A stretch of DNA of 64,000 nucleotides, from positions 992,001 through 1,056,000 of the forward strand of contig NC_067301.1 in NCBI RefSeq assembly GCF_020740795.1. The letters run 5' to 3'. Below, piece after piece: positions 1 to 11,576 of this stretch; the stretch's first letter is position 1; every line of letters starts with the position of its first letter. The position numbers and the translations under genes were made by a program. This stretch comes from Apus apus. Its lineage: Eukaryota > Chordata > Aves > Apodiformes > Apodidae. The notes below the pieces were generated by a model that saw only the letters and a list, made by a program, of their open reading frames with translations, did not search any database and was not told the origin of the DNA.

Positions 1-484
1 CCTCTGGGGAGAACGTGCCCCCCCACCAGGGCTGCCTCCTCACCCCCTCTTCCCCCTGGGAATTCAGCCCCTCACCCAAGGACACAGAAGAACCCCCCGG
101 GCACCCAAGGGGTGCAGAGCTGCCCAACCCAGGGGCTCCCCGAGGACACACTCACCACACGCAGCAGAGATGGAGGAGCATCCACGTCCTTCTGCACCCC
201 AGTGAGCCCTGTGGGAAGAGAGGGACACACAAGATGTTATTGTTGCAGAGTATAATAACAATTCTGAAAATCCAGTCCTTCATCAGACTGGACTGTTTCT
301 TCCCCACAGACACCTTCAGCCTGTGTCTGTACCAGTTCCCCATCGATCCTTGTGCTCTCCTCTCAGCTTCACCACTTACCTGCCAGCCCAGGAAGGAGCT
401 GCCCCATCCAAACACCCCTCACACTGCCTGATGTGGTGTCTCTGTCCTTCTTCCAGGGGAAAAAAAAGCTCACAGAACCATTGC
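1..484. other. Sequence downstream of PRDM16; nothing recognised
   Basis: These bases lie past the presumed cleavage site. They are GC-richer than the adjacent 3' UTR end and contain no gene, repeat or RNA that I recognise. The frames that run through are short and overlap on both strands. Confidence 0.5.
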
Positions 485-501
485 TTATAAAAGCACACAG
501 G

Positions 502-507
502 TTTATT
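502..507 (-). terminator. PRDM16: Distal poly(A) signal AATAAA of PRDM16
   Basis: On the minus strand AATAAA lies in the context TGCAATAAACCTGTG, about 6 kb after the stop. A T-rich stretch follows 20-40 bases downstream, as expected for cleavage near 480-490. A second AATAAA at 718-723 lies 215 bases before it. Confidence 0.5.
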
Positions 508-1344
508 GCATATCAATCTCATGTATAAATTCATTGTAGCATTGGAAAGATTACATTTGGTATACATTCCTATTCTACAGCATTAACCTCAAAATCAGCT
601 TTTTCTATTCATCATTTTAAAGGAATTTCTCTACACAAGTACATTTGTCTTTTATCACAAGCATCAAAATGAAATTTGTAAAACCGCTTTTTTAATTATT
701 TTCTACACTTCATATCTTTTATTTCATTATGCTCCCAACAAAGCGATTTCATATTAATTAATAACTGCCAACACTTATTTTTTTCTCTTCCTTGGCAGTT
801 CAAGGCTTCTAGCCTTGGACGCAAAATCTAATCACATATACAATAAGTGCATCTACGGAATTTTTGTCTTTTTAATAAAAATTTCACAAACAGACACAAT
901 AATGACTGCTAAACACAAGTCATGCACAGTTTACTTATAAACATAACAGAAGCAATATACAATCAAGAATGATATGGAACAAGCACCATCCTCTTTCTCA
1001 ATGTTTTTTAAACATCATATGAAAACCAGACATTTACAATTGATTTAAAAAAACAAACAAACCACTATACAGTTCTAAAGAAAAAAAACAAACCAACAAA
1101 ACAAACCCTAAATAATATCTGTATTGTAACAATGGGGAAAGGAATGACATCGGATGCACAGATTTATGATTCTTGCAAGCACAATATATATATGTTTTAA
1201 ATTACATCTTCTGCAGGCTGGAAATGACATCAGGGCAAAACATCTCTTGCTTTGAAGAGAGCAACGAGAATGTAAGATACATTGAGAATTACTTTCAGAA
1301 TTACTTTGTTCACATGTGAATTGCACGTTTGGAAATCAAAGCTG

Positions 1345-1449
1345 CCTCTTTTTTTTCTTTTTTTTCTTTTTTTTTTCCTTTTTCATTCTTTTTTCCAAAG
1401 TGGTAACAAGAATCAACGACAGGAGAAAGAGAAAAAAAAAAAAAAAAAT
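1345..1449. repeat. T-rich tract followed by an A run in the 3' UTR
   Basis: T runs with C interruptions occupy about 1,347-1,396, and a run of 17 As lies at 1,432-1,448. In the transcript this reads as a U run followed by an A-rich tract, which could pair. Confidence 0.8.
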
Positions 1450-4193
1450 TCTTGGAATCATTCAATAACATCTTAATCACAGTATCATCACTCAACACTA
1501 CAGAGAAAAAGTTTCATGGCTTTGTGAAAACACTACTGACCATCTTCTAGGAGCAGAGGGTTTTGCCCTTATGTTACCAGCACTGACCCGAGCGGACGTC
1601 GCTCCCTGCCCACTCTCCTGGGGCAGGAATGAGTGGGAACAGGCAGGAATGAGCAGATTCCTACACCAGGGTGCTGCCCCCTTCCCCTGCCACACACACA
1701 CACACATACACACAATACAGCACGTAAAAATCGAATGTAAGTCAGTAGATTGAGATGGGCTGAGGGGAGGGGGCTCACGATCCAGTGCTTTGATGCTTAG
1801 AGTCAAACATGTTCACGTCGTTGTGCAAGTGCTTTTTTTGAAATGCTTCGTATGAAGTGAAAAAGGAGCCGTTTTCACAGACTCAATGGAAAGTCTAAGT
1901 GCTGAGCAGGGAGAGCCCAAGTGCTCCCACCAGTCTGCTGTGAGCAGGGCAGAGACCAAGTGGGGGGGCTTGCTCTGGAGCACAGCCGAGCACACATGGC
2001 TCCTGGTTAGCTGTCCAGCCCCTTGGGTTTGGCTTTGGCCCTTGGCTGCTCCCACAGAGCCCTGCACATCCAGGAGCTTCTGCTGCCACCCAGGATGTGC
2101 AGGGTCCATTCCAGCAGCACAGAGCCAGGGCTGCTGCAGGGGCTGCCACCTGATGGGGCCTGTCCTCTCTTCCCTGAGCAGCTCCGGCAGAACCATCTCC
2201 CTGGGGTCCAAGTCCTCGGGAGAAGCGAAGACCCTCTCAGCACACCTGGGAACTGCCTGTCAACCTCATCTGGTGACACCAAACAGGCACCGGGCTTCTC
2301 CCAACATCCCCTCCCTGCTGTTGCAGCAATATGGCTATGAAATGGGAAAATACGTTCAAGAAATAAACCCTACACAAATATTCTGGGTTCAGATCACACC
2401 TGGAGTGGCACCCTGGCTTTCAAACAAGCAGCAAGCTCTGTTCCAGCCACTGCCACCCACCCCTCGCTCTGTCACGCTGACATTGGGTCCCTGAGCACCA
2501 CGTTAGCACTCAGGCGACCTGGAGCCCTGCAGCCCCATGTCCCACCCAGGCCAGGGGACCTCGAGCTCTCCCAGTGCTGGGGAGCAAGCTGTGCTCCCAT
2601 AGCAGACCCTTCCTTCACACACACACACCTCTCAGAAAACACCCTTCAAAGCAAGGGATTGCTTTTGTCTACGACAGCAAAGGAAAAACTAAACGTCTGC
2701 TACGAGTTGCAACACGTTTCAAGTGCAATTGAATGAAGGCTACAAGATAAATAAGATTCAGGGAGGCGTTCTGTTTATTTACCTTGACTGTGGAAAAATT
2801 AGAACTGTCATCAGTGCTAAACTAGAGGAGTCAGGAGAGCCCACAACAAACAGAGACACTAGCTGGGAAAGCAAGCTGAAAACGGAATTAGGAAATATGA
2901 ATAGAAAAAAAATCATGTAATGATTTAGAAAACTAGATTTTTAATGTCCTTAACCCCTGGATTGTACCTCCCTGTCCCTGGCCTTGCTCCTGGAGAGCCA
3001 CGGACCAGCCCTGCGAGGGAGATGGTGAGGTCTGGAGCTGCTGACAAACTGCTTCCAAAGACAGAACCCAACGGGCAAGAGGGCTGAGATGCTGAGGGGA
3101 AGATCCTACATACCCAGAGAAATCCCCACAGCAACCATGGCAGGTCTTGGTACTTGGCCCATGTTTTGGAGACCAGCTCACTGCTGCTATCACCTCCTCC
3201 TGCCGAGGAGCACGATACCAACCTCTCCAAAGATGGCTTCAGCAACGACCAGAACATGGGGCAGAGCACACACACCATCAGCCACAGGTCTTGTCCCACC
3301 AAGGCAGGCAGGGCCACAGCCTGGCCAGGAAGATGCTCAGATGTCTGGTTCACTCCAAGCAGGTGTCACGGAGCTCAGGCTGGTGTGCTGAGGGGACAGG
3401 ACCCAGGCATCCCCCGCTTAAGGCTGGGCCAGGTTTCTGTGCGTCCTGGTTCGAGCCAGGACAAAGCCACTTTTCCTGGGGTAGGGAATCTGCAGGGCTG
3501 GACACTCCCACCAGGGCTGGAGCTTCTCTGGGCTGTGCTGGTCAAGTCTCTGTGTGTCTTGCAGAGTGGATGTGGCAGCTGGTTTGCAGGTCAGGGCTCA
3601 GAAGCCGGAGGCTCTCCCGAGGCAGGGAGCAAACCCACCAAGGATGCAGTGCTGCTGCCAGTGCTGTCGAGCTGCAGCCCCTGGTTCTGTCCACAGATCC
3701 CTCCCAGCTCTGCATCTCCATGCTGGTGGGTGGCAGAGGCTGCGGTGGGACACACGGCCTGGTGGCATCACTGCCATCGAGGTGGCATCACTGGTGGCAC
3801 AGGGAGGGCAGAGGCTGCACTTGCTTTCCAACCAGCCAAGGAAAGAACCAAACCTGCACCTCCTGCAAGGGTCACTTCAAGGCAAATGCAACAAAAACAT
3901 CTGATTGTCTGGAGAATTGGCAGCAAGACCAGCAGGATTGATCAGGGTCATTTGGCACGTGGACAAACTCTCCCTACTCCCTGGTTATCAATCATACAAC
4001 ATACAACCTTAATTACACCATTTTGGTCCTTCACTACAGACTTATATTAACATTATTTCTTCACAATAATGATGTCTAATGCAAAAAAAAATACTGTTAA
4101 GGAAGAAATAAAATAAGAAAAGAATTAGCAAAAAAAAAAATTACAAGTTATATACAGATTAAAATAAATTCCATCAGGAAAAGAGACAATTCT

Positions 4194-4199
4194 TTTATT
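4194..4199 (-). terminator. PRDM16: Candidate proximal poly(A) signal AATAAA
   Basis: AATAAA on the minus strand sits in an AT-rich block 2.3 kb after the stop codon. Downstream there is a long T run (complement of the A run near 4,129-4,140). This is a good layout for an alternative, shorter 3' UTR, but use is not shown by sequence alone. Confidence 0.35.
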
Positions 4200-6509
4200 A
4201 TTTTCAGTTGGCCCCTGTGGGAATCATTTAAAGGCCAGTGCCTGGCAGGGCTGTGCTGCAGCAGCAGCAGAGGCAGATGTGCTGGGACGGGGCCGTCCCG
4301 TCTCCTTCGCAGAGCCTGGTTCCTGTGACATTCTCAGCTCTTGGGCTTCAGTTCCCCAAGAGCTTTGTGCAAATAAATGAAGCAGTACGGGTTACACTGA
4401 CTGCTGGTCTCAGAGCCTTGGGCACTTTCTCAGACTGTTGTGGAAAACCAAAAAGGAAGAGTGAATTTTCTTGGAAAAGACACTGATGCTGCTGATTCAC
4501 CCCTGGTTCCAAAGCTGCTCTTTCCCCCATGGGCAGCCTGAGGCTCGGGGCTGCCTCCCACCTGCTCTTGGGTGCAAAGAGTGGATTGCAAAGGTATCAC
4601 TCCTGACACAACCTGTTCTTTACTTGAGCAGCCGTTTCCCTTGTTTCAGGATGCTGGAATGAGGCTTTGCTGGGGTGTTTCTCCACAGTGGGCTGGCTCA
4701 GGAGCCTCTCTCTGTTCTTTCATGTTCTTTTTTTCCAGGCTGGGCAGGCAGAGAGGCTGCTCCTATCAAGGATGTACAGCCACATCCACTGACCAGTGTC
4801 TGCTTCTCCTCCAGTATGGACCACTGACTCCGTTCTGCAGACAGTTTTAACCTGACACAACACTTCTTAGAAGCACACTGCTGAAATCAGTGGGAAAAGT
4901 TCCTCTCTACTTCCCTGGCTGCCACCTCTCCCCAGGCCGCCTGCTCACGGGCTGCTGAGGCAGATCTGCAAGGGGGGAGATGCAGCCAGTTTTCACTCAG
5001 TTCTGCAGCACTTCTAATCCCTGGATGCTGTCACTTGACAATTCTCAGGACACACCTCTGTGTAGCCCGTGCTACCCTTTGCAAGGTCTAACTGCTTCCC
5101 TGTAATTCAGCTTCACCTGCAAAATCACTGCTCCAGCAGCAGATTGTAACTGCAAGGCAGAACAGCACAAACACCCCGGTGTTTCTGGAGGCTGTTTTCT
5201 ATCAAGAAAGAAGATGAGACTTGGAAGTGACTTCAAATCACTCATAAAATATCTGTGAGCAATTTTAGAGTCAGAGAGACAACGTGACTCTCAGCTCTGT
5301 GCTTGGGTAGAGGGCTGAGCCCTGAGGTTGCTGAAACAAGGAGATTTTAATCTTGCTACTGAAATCACAGGCCAAACCTCAGCGCGCAACACACGAGCAC
5401 AGCAGCGCGCTGGAACAGCTGCTCCAGTCAGAAATTTCTGCCACAGTTCCCAGATACTCTCAACGCTGATAGGATATCAGGTGGAAAAACCCTGGGAGAC
5501 CCACAGTTGATGTCTCCGTGGCCCCGCACAGGGCGAGATGTGCCCATTGCCTGCACCTGCAGCCGCCCCTCCAGGGAGGGCTCTACCCCAGACCCCTCTG
5601 GGGAGCAGTCCAGGCCCTTCCAGCAGCTCGGGAAGGCTCAGTGCCACCGTCCCCTCCCCAACAGACCTGCTGAGCGTGGCTTCCTCTGAAAGCAGCAGCT
5701 CGGGCTGGCAGGTCCAGCAGAGCTGGGGAGCCCCCCCAGCCCCACAGCACAGGCAGAGCGATGGGCTCGCGGGGCACGGACACAACCTGAACCATGGATG
5801 ATGTGCACAGTACACCCACAACCCCAGCCACACCCCAGGCTGAAGATTCCTGGGATCACAGACTGGACCATGACTGCAGGCAACATGGCCTCACATTCCA
5901 GAAGCTTTGCACGGTGCCAAGAAGTTTTGTTGGGAGCAAAGGATCAGATGGTATTTCTGTGGGAGCAAAGAACTTCAGATTCTCCTGGGGGTTCAATTAA
6001 ATGGGTTGAATTCACCCTTCCCTGGTAGAACTCCAGTGACTATGTCAGAATTGCACCAGGGACAGGTCACACGTGGCTCTTTCCTGACTCCTTCCCTACT
6101 CAGCAGGGCTGGAAGGCAGTGCCACCACAGGGTTCCACGCCTGCATTGCTGCCTGGGCTCTACTGGCTCGTGATCCTGTTTGGGGATGTTAGAGGGGCCA
6201 ATATTTGATTGCACTGTTGCAATTCATGTCTTGCTCATGCTATTCCTACAGACTGTGAAATCCTGGGGCTGCATCAGGGTTATCCAGTTTTGGAGAGGTT
6301 CATTCCGATAAATTAGAAAAGAAAAAACTCTGGAGAAACAAAAATGCAGGACTTGTAGGTGGGATGCGACAGGTTTCCTTCTCAGCCAAAAGTCCAGACG
6401 ACTCCCTGAGGCCCTCTTATCCATCTTCTGCTTGCTAGGATTTTTGCTAGGATAATTGCAGCACCACCGCCTCCTGGCTTGGGACTCTGGCCAGTGCCTT
6501 GTTGACCTC

Positions 6510-6644
6510 TCAGAGGTGGTTGATGGGGTTAAAGGTCCCCGACTCTGAAGCTGCTCCTGCCATGTCCAACCAAGCACCCAGAGAGTTCTGGGAGGACGTG
6601 TGGAGGGGAGCGTTCTCAGACAGGGACAGCATCATTGCATAAGC
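6510..6644 (-). CDS. PRDM16: PRDM16 exon 17: C-terminus and stop
   Basis: The last coding exon begins in phase 0 with AYAMMLSLSENAPLHT after the acceptor TCTCCTCCAG and ends FNPINHL with TGA (6,510-6,512). AYAMMLSLS is invariant between PRDM16 and MECOM, while the end PINHL is typical of PRDM16 (MECOM ends differently). It has 44 codons plus the stop. The 3' UTR follows without another splice site being needed. Confidence 0.97.
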   Translation of the reverse strand, partial: AYAMMLSLSENAPLHTSSQNSLGAWLDMAGAASESGTFNPINHL

Positions 6645-8383
6645 CTGGAGGAGAAAAGAGGAGTGCAGAGAACACGTGTGAAGGCAGAGGCAGGACAGGC
6701 TGTGACATCTGTAACATGATCTAACCACATGGGGAACACAGCCCCACCAGCAGCCTTTGGCCTGGGCTAAGGGTACAGCCACAGCCAAGGGTGACCCCAT
6801 CACCCCAACCACTGAAATTTGTCAGAGTTTCCAGACAGCTGTAGAGTTAGCTAGGAGAGGCAGTCGTTCCCACTGGCTTTTATAGGAGTACAACCCTCAG
6901 TAAAGCAGGGCCCTCAGTAGTGCAGCGGTAACGGTGACAACACAACCAGCCACCCAGCTACAGCCTCTCCTCTTAAAAGCTGAGGCTCAGATCTACAGGT
7001 CAAGTAAACATTCCTGAGCTGGAGGTGTGTGCTGGAGGGGACACAGCCCTGAGCTGGAGGGGACACGCACGCCTCTAATATTGCTTCCCAGACAGACTCC
7101 AAAGGAGTGCTGTGCTGCTCACACCAAGGCTGCTTTGCTGTTATATTTCCTGCACAGGAGATGGTTTGAATTCTTTAAGCTACTTATTGTGATTTGCGTA
7201 ACTAGTCCTGCACCTCATACACTACAGAATTAGTTCAAAACATAGAAAAACCACCCCCTCCTCCAAGCACAGGCTGGACCTCCCAATGTAGCAGGAACTC
7301 AGAGAACAAGCTGTTCCTGGGCAGTTAGTAGACTTGGCATATTAGTAACAGGACAGATGCAAGAGTCAGGCAAGTGGCTTGTGTTTAAATTAGTTTAACA
7401 CAGAAAAAAACTAGTGTCCTATCTTCAATCAGACCTTCCCCAGCTTCAGTGCTAGCACCTGATATGAAGGAGGACAAGAATTTCTCTAGTTTTGGGTGGT
7501 GATAAATCAAAAATCATGTTCTGCTTAGCAACTGCATTAAGCTACTGCTTTGCTGGCCATTTAAAATAGATGATGTCAAGACAGATTCTGTTGCTTGAAG
7601 GTTAGAAAGGGACTCCAAGGCAACAGCTGTACTGGCCCCCCAAAAAGGGTTGAATTTGCTCTCTCCAGTCCAGGCTGGTGGTGTAACTTAATTGAACAGC
7701 TCTTTTGTGAGAATCCAGATGGGAACTTCATAAAACTATTTTGATTTAACGAAAAAGCAGAAAGCACAAATGGATCTACCCCAGAGCTCCAGATTTTTTT
7801 CAGTGCTCCAACAGGTGCTGAGATGAAGCTTCTCAGTGGATCTGAACTGGTCTAGCTCAGAAGGAAGGTTTCCATTTTTGGTTTGTGTTTAGAAACCAGG
7901 GAGCTAAATGAGGAAGCCCTCTACACTTGCTGGGCTGCAAGACCTGGAAATCCTGTTTGTTGTCTATTGCACCTTTGTAACCAAACTCAAGCGATACTTT
8001 GTTGCTGTTCCTGCACACCAAACTTCCAGTTTTTTAGTAAATACCAACTGAAGACAGATCCCAAAGTAGGAATAAATCACAGCCACAAAAACATTTACAC
8101 AGACAGAGAAGAACAGACAGATGCCTCTATCTTCTACAAACGGGCATTCTCACAGCACAGGCTAAATGATAACTTGATCTGTCACCTAAAACTGATGCCC
8201 ACTCCAGTTCTCCTCTGCTTTAGTGTAGTTGCAACACGACACAGTTCCCATAGGATTCAGGCATTACAGTCAGAATTCCTGCTCACTGGAAGGGGAAAAC
8301 CAACCTGAGCTAAAGCAGGCCAGCTGCTCGCCGTGCTGTCGTGCTGGCAGCAAGCTAGGTAAAACGTTCTGGCATTTACCTAC
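6645..8383 (-). other. PRDM16: Intron 16 of PRDM16
   Basis: The intron has 1,739 bases with donor GTAGGT and acceptor CTCCTCCAG. It holds no recognised repeat. A short GAGCTGGAG-GGGACAC duplication lies around 7,015-7,069. The coding frame stays open 111 bases past the donor, to a stop at 8,270. Confidence 0.9.
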
Positions 8384-8558
8384 CTGGTTTTTAGCCTGCC
8401 TGTACAGAGTCTGTTTTATTGTCTCAGAGTCTAAGGTGGAATTAAACACATCTTTAACTTCAAATGCTTCCTCGGCTGCTTTGCGAAGATCCAGCCCCTT
8501 CCCAAAATTCGGCATCTGCTCCAAATCTAACAAGCCGGCTTCGTCCTCCTCAATACAC
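8384..8558 (-). CDS. PRDM16: PRDM16 exon 16: C-terminal helical region
   Basis: One base completes arginine, then 58 codons read CIEEDEAGLLDLEQMP, NFGKGLDLRKAAEEAFEVKD and FNSTLDSETIKQTL, to AKNQ before the donor GTAGGT. The acceptor is TTGGTACAG. The FGKGLDL and AAEEAFEVKD blocks match mammals. The exon has 175 bases, so skipping it would shift the frame. Reading on into intron 16 stays open for 37 further codons to a stop at 8,270. Confidence 0.97.
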
Positions 8559-9491
8559 CTGTACCAAGGACCAGGGAAGGGTTGACCTGTTGTTAGCTCA
8601 TCCCACCATTCCCACCTATCCCATGTGAGTGCTGCTTCCCCAGGCCCTGCATGCACCGTCCAGGGGGGCTCACAAGCCACATGCGTGAAGGGACAGACGG
8701 ACAGACAGGGAAATGACACAGAATGAGCACAGACAAAGTGGAGAGCAGGGCTACACACAAACAAGCCTTAGTGCTGGAGGGATTTGTGATTCAGCGTGGC
8801 TACCATTCACCTTGGTCTCCTGCATGGAGATGTCCCACTGTTGCCTGCTCCTGGACATGCCTGACCCTGTGTAAGGAGCACTGCTGCATTTGCTTGGAGT
8901 TGCAATGAAAACAGGGACGTAAGGAAGATACTGCTTGGCACCACGGGACACTTGTTAGAAACACCAGCTGGGAAACTGAGGCAAGAATAAAGCTAAGCCT
9001 ACACTATGTGCAAGAGGGTGACATCTTAAAGGTGTCTAGAGATGGCTTGACCTTGGAGACAAAAAAAAAAACAACCCTCCCTTTTTCTCAGAGCTCTGAG
9101 AACTCCCCACTGGAAGTCAAGAACCTTTTGAGTAGAACAGCACAAACCAGATAGCACAGTGTGCCTCCTGCTGTGCCCTGAGCAGAGTTCCAGAGAGATG
9201 TTATCTACCGGACTGTGGTCCTCTGAAAGTGCTGCTTTCTGTGCTGAACTAACTGTCCTCCTGATAAGATCATCTCAAGTCTTGGATGTACATCTGACCA
9301 CAGATTCTCCTTGCAGCCCACTTGTTTCGTGTTCCCCACCCCATGGTGAAAATGGAATCTCAAGTGAATGCTTCAGTCAGACTGGAGGTATGATACATGG
9401 CTTGAAGAACAAAACAGTTGCACTCACAATCTACCACAGGCTCAGAAATCTGAGCCCCATTTGGCTTCTGACAGGGAATGGTCCCCCTCAC
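8559..9491 (-). other. PRDM16: Intron 15 of PRDM16
   Basis: The intron has 933 bases with donor GTGAGG and acceptor GGTACAG. An A run lies near 9,061-9,072. Nothing else was recognised. Confidence 0.9.
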
Positions 9492-9722
9492 CTTCGGGTG
9501 TGGTCAAAGCTCATGGTGAGAGATGTGGGCTCTTCATCCTCCTCATCCTCAAATGGTCCTCGGGGCTCTGCAGCAGGTGATACCGTTTCATCCTGGGACT
9601 TCCCTGTCAGGCTGTCATCATCTTCCTCTTCCAGTTCTTCATCTTCATCATCCACATCTTCTGTTTTCTCATTTGCTAATCCATGACACTGGGAATTGCC
9701 ATCAATGTCCTGGATTTCTGGC
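9492..9722 (-). CDS. PRDM16: PRDM16 exon 15: acidic domain
   Basis: The exon has 76 codons plus three split bases. After the acceptor ATATTTCAG it encodes PEIQDIDGNSQCHGLANEK, a highly acidic run of Glu and Asp (VDDEDEELEEEDDDSL), the conserved TGKSQDETVSP, and FEDEEDEEP, and it ends FDHTR. The acidic stretch matches the known C-terminal acidic region of PRDM16 and MECOM. FDHTRR is specific to PRDM16. The donor is AG/GTGAGG. On the opposite strand the acidic codons read as a poly-serine frame, which is only a shadow. Confidence 0.97.
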
Positions 9723-10472
9723 CTGAAATATTTGGTCAAAGGGACAGAAGAAAGAAAAAAAGAAAGAAGTCAAATGTGTCACTCGTGCATTTTCACTCTA
9801 ATGCACAAATTTGATCATTGCACACAGACCCATGGACAGAGACGTATTTACGTGCATAGACATATTAAACTGCAAGGAAAAGGAAACCCAACATGTTTCA
9901 GGCATTTAAAAAAATCAGCCTTCACAGTGTCTTAAGGGCTCATAAGCATGTCAAGGACATACCAACCCAAATGCTTCTCAGACTAGAATTGTGTCTAGTC
10001 TGGAGTTAATAGACTAGAAAAGCAGGTGCCTGGGTTCCCTGCATCTGAGCTCTCTGGCCCTGCTGGAACAGGCCACGTGGCTTCGTGGCAGAGGGTAATG
10101 GTTCAATCATCACATTTCTAGCTAGAGAAGAAACTGCATTTTCTCCCAGCTATTGTGCTGAGCCCAGGGCAGCATCAGCCCAGGGCAGCACCCAGCCCAC
10201 CCTCTCCTGCCAGGGGCCCTGCTGGTTGCCCCCACAGGGGGCACCCATGTCTCCCGGGGTCCATGGCTCTCTGGGCTCAGCCCTCCCAACTCCAGTCCTG
10301 TTTGAAAAGACAACACTGGGCTCAGAGCTTCAAGTTGAACACACTTTCTCTCCAGGCTGTTACACTGCTCTCTTGTGAGGGTTCTAAATCAAGCACTGCA
10401 GGACAGAGGCCGACTGGGCTTTCAACCGAGTTAACAATACATGTCACCAAGTGATTTTATCTGCTTGGCTAC
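9723..10472 (-). other. PRDM16: Intron 14 of PRDM16
   Basis: The intron has 750 bases with donor GTAGCC and acceptor ATTTCAG. It holds a short perfect hairpin at 9,980-10,001 (AGACTAG, eight-base loop, CTAGTCT), followed by a third AGACTAG about 10 bases on. No known element was recognised. Confidence 0.9.
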
Positions 10473-10647
10473 CTTTTATCTGCTAAAGTTGATGCTTGAT
10501 TCATCTCACTATTTGCAATAAAATTTCTGATTTCAGAGAAATATGAATCCTCTTTTTCATCTAAAAGTGCATGGTTGTCTGACTCCGAGTTTGGGGAAGA
10601 GGCACTGGTCCCAAGGTGGTTTGTGATGACTCCAGAGTGCTGGCTCA
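10473..10647 (-). CDS. PRDM16: PRDM16 exon 14: spacer after the fingers
   Basis: Two bases complete valine, 57 codons follow, and the last two bases start an arginine. The exon reads SQHSGVITNHLGTSASSP, then SESDNHALLDEKEDSYFSE, IRNFIANSEMNQAS and TLADK. The acidic DEKEDSYFSEIRNFI block is conserved in PRDM16 and recognisable in MECOM. The acceptor is TTCTCCCCCAG and the donor GTAGCC. The frame was fixed by the split codons on both sides, since no start codon lies near the exon edge. Confidence 0.95.
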
Positions 10648-11406
10648 CTGGGGGAGAAGAAGAGAGAGCAGGAGAAACAGTAAGGTATTGTCAGAGCTCT
10701 TACTAAGGAGAAACACAAAGGAGGAACATTATGCAACAATCCTCTCACTATATATGAATGATTTAACATCCAGGAGAAATCTCATGCACCAAAGCTGCCA
10801 AAGGAAGCTCCTGGTTTAACTACAGAGAGAAATAAAGGTGGTGTTTAGCATTTCTGGATGGTATATGCATTTTATCAACCATTACCCATTCCAAAGCTCT
10901 TTGACTAAAATTTTCCCATATTTTCCCTCACCTCCCCAGCTGGGATATCACTTAGTTGGCTTCAGCACAAGAACTTCTTCCTTCACTTTTTATCTTAAGG
11001 CAAAATCATCTTGAACTTCACACCTTCCTACAAATGCACTTCAGGTTGAAACGCTGGGCAGAGCTGGACGTGTCCCCATCAGCACAGCAGAGGCACATCC
11101 CATGAGGTGAGGTTATGCTCCCTGAACAGAGTCCCTAGGAAGTTAGCACCACCAGGGCTATTTTATGGATGGGAAAAGGGCACATGCCACCTGAGAAGAG
11201 CCTGGCAGGGCTGAGCGCGTGCAGGAGTTACACACTATGGATAAATGCAGCCTCAGCTGTACACGGAGCTGCCCTTTGGCTTTCGCTCCCTGATGATATT
11301 TAGCCTTAAGGATCAGTGCTTCCCATGCAGGCTTCCCAAGGACCAGAGCACGGTGTCTTCTCCCTGCAGTGCCCCAGCAGAACCTCCCAGCCGTGCCCCT
11401 TCCTAC
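10648..11406 (-). other. PRDM16: Intron 13 of PRDM16
   Basis: The intron has 759 bases with donor GTAGGA and acceptor CTCCCCCAG. Nothing recognisable was found in it. Confidence 0.9.
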
Positions 11407-11576
11407 CTGGAACGTTCTCGTGCTCGTGTTTCTTCAGGTGCCGGTCCAGGTTGGTCTGTTGCCCGAAGCACCGGTTGCACAAGTGACACTTGAACGGCTT
11501 CTCCTTGTTATGGATGTTCCGGACGTGCCGCTGGAGGTTGGAGGAAATGCTGAATGACCTGTCACAGTATTTACAC
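11407..11576 (-). CDS. PRDM16: PRDM16 exon 13: fingers 9 and 10
   Basis: One base completes arginine, 56 codons follow, and one base opens the valine codon shared with exon 14. It encodes finger 9 ([17 protein letters not shown]) and finger 10 ([17 protein letters not shown]), joined by NKEKPFK, and ends HEHENVP. NRCF, where MECOM has DRCF, supports PRDM16. The acceptor is TATTTTTCAG and the donor GTAGGA. This is among the most strongly conserved parts of the protein. Confidence 0.97.

Larger units (their letters stand above)
485..6509 (-). other. PRDM16: PRDM16 3' untranslated region (outer limit inferred)
   Basis: No coding exon follows the stop at 6,510. The 6 kb down to a poly(A) signal near 502 fits a long 3' UTR; as I recall, the human gene has one of several kilobases. 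The distal part (about 480-1,500) is AT-rich with T-, A- and CA-runs, a composition often kept at vertebrate 3' UTR ends. The middle (about 1,550-3,950) is GC-richer and holds long but non-protein-like frames on the opposite strand. Another AT-rich block at 3,950-4,210 contains a proximal poly(A) signal. No CR1 or other known repeat was recognised in it. Transcript data would be needed to fix the true end. Confidence 0.6.

Noticed and set aside
1886..2494. Plus-strand open frame of 202 codons
   Set aside because: It lies antisense to the 3' UTR, has no domain, and frames of similar length exist on the other strand. Chance.
3154..4050. Plus-strand open frame of 298 codons, overlapping another of 264 codons at 3,147-3,941
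   Set aside because: It is antisense to the PRDM16 3' UTR, has low-complexity, Trp/Cys/Ser-rich composition, overlaps a second long frame, and has no recognisable domain or splice support. The local scarcity of stop codons explains both.
9159..9686. Plus-strand frame with a poly-serine tail
   Set aside because: The serine run is the antisense reading of the acidic codons of exon 15.
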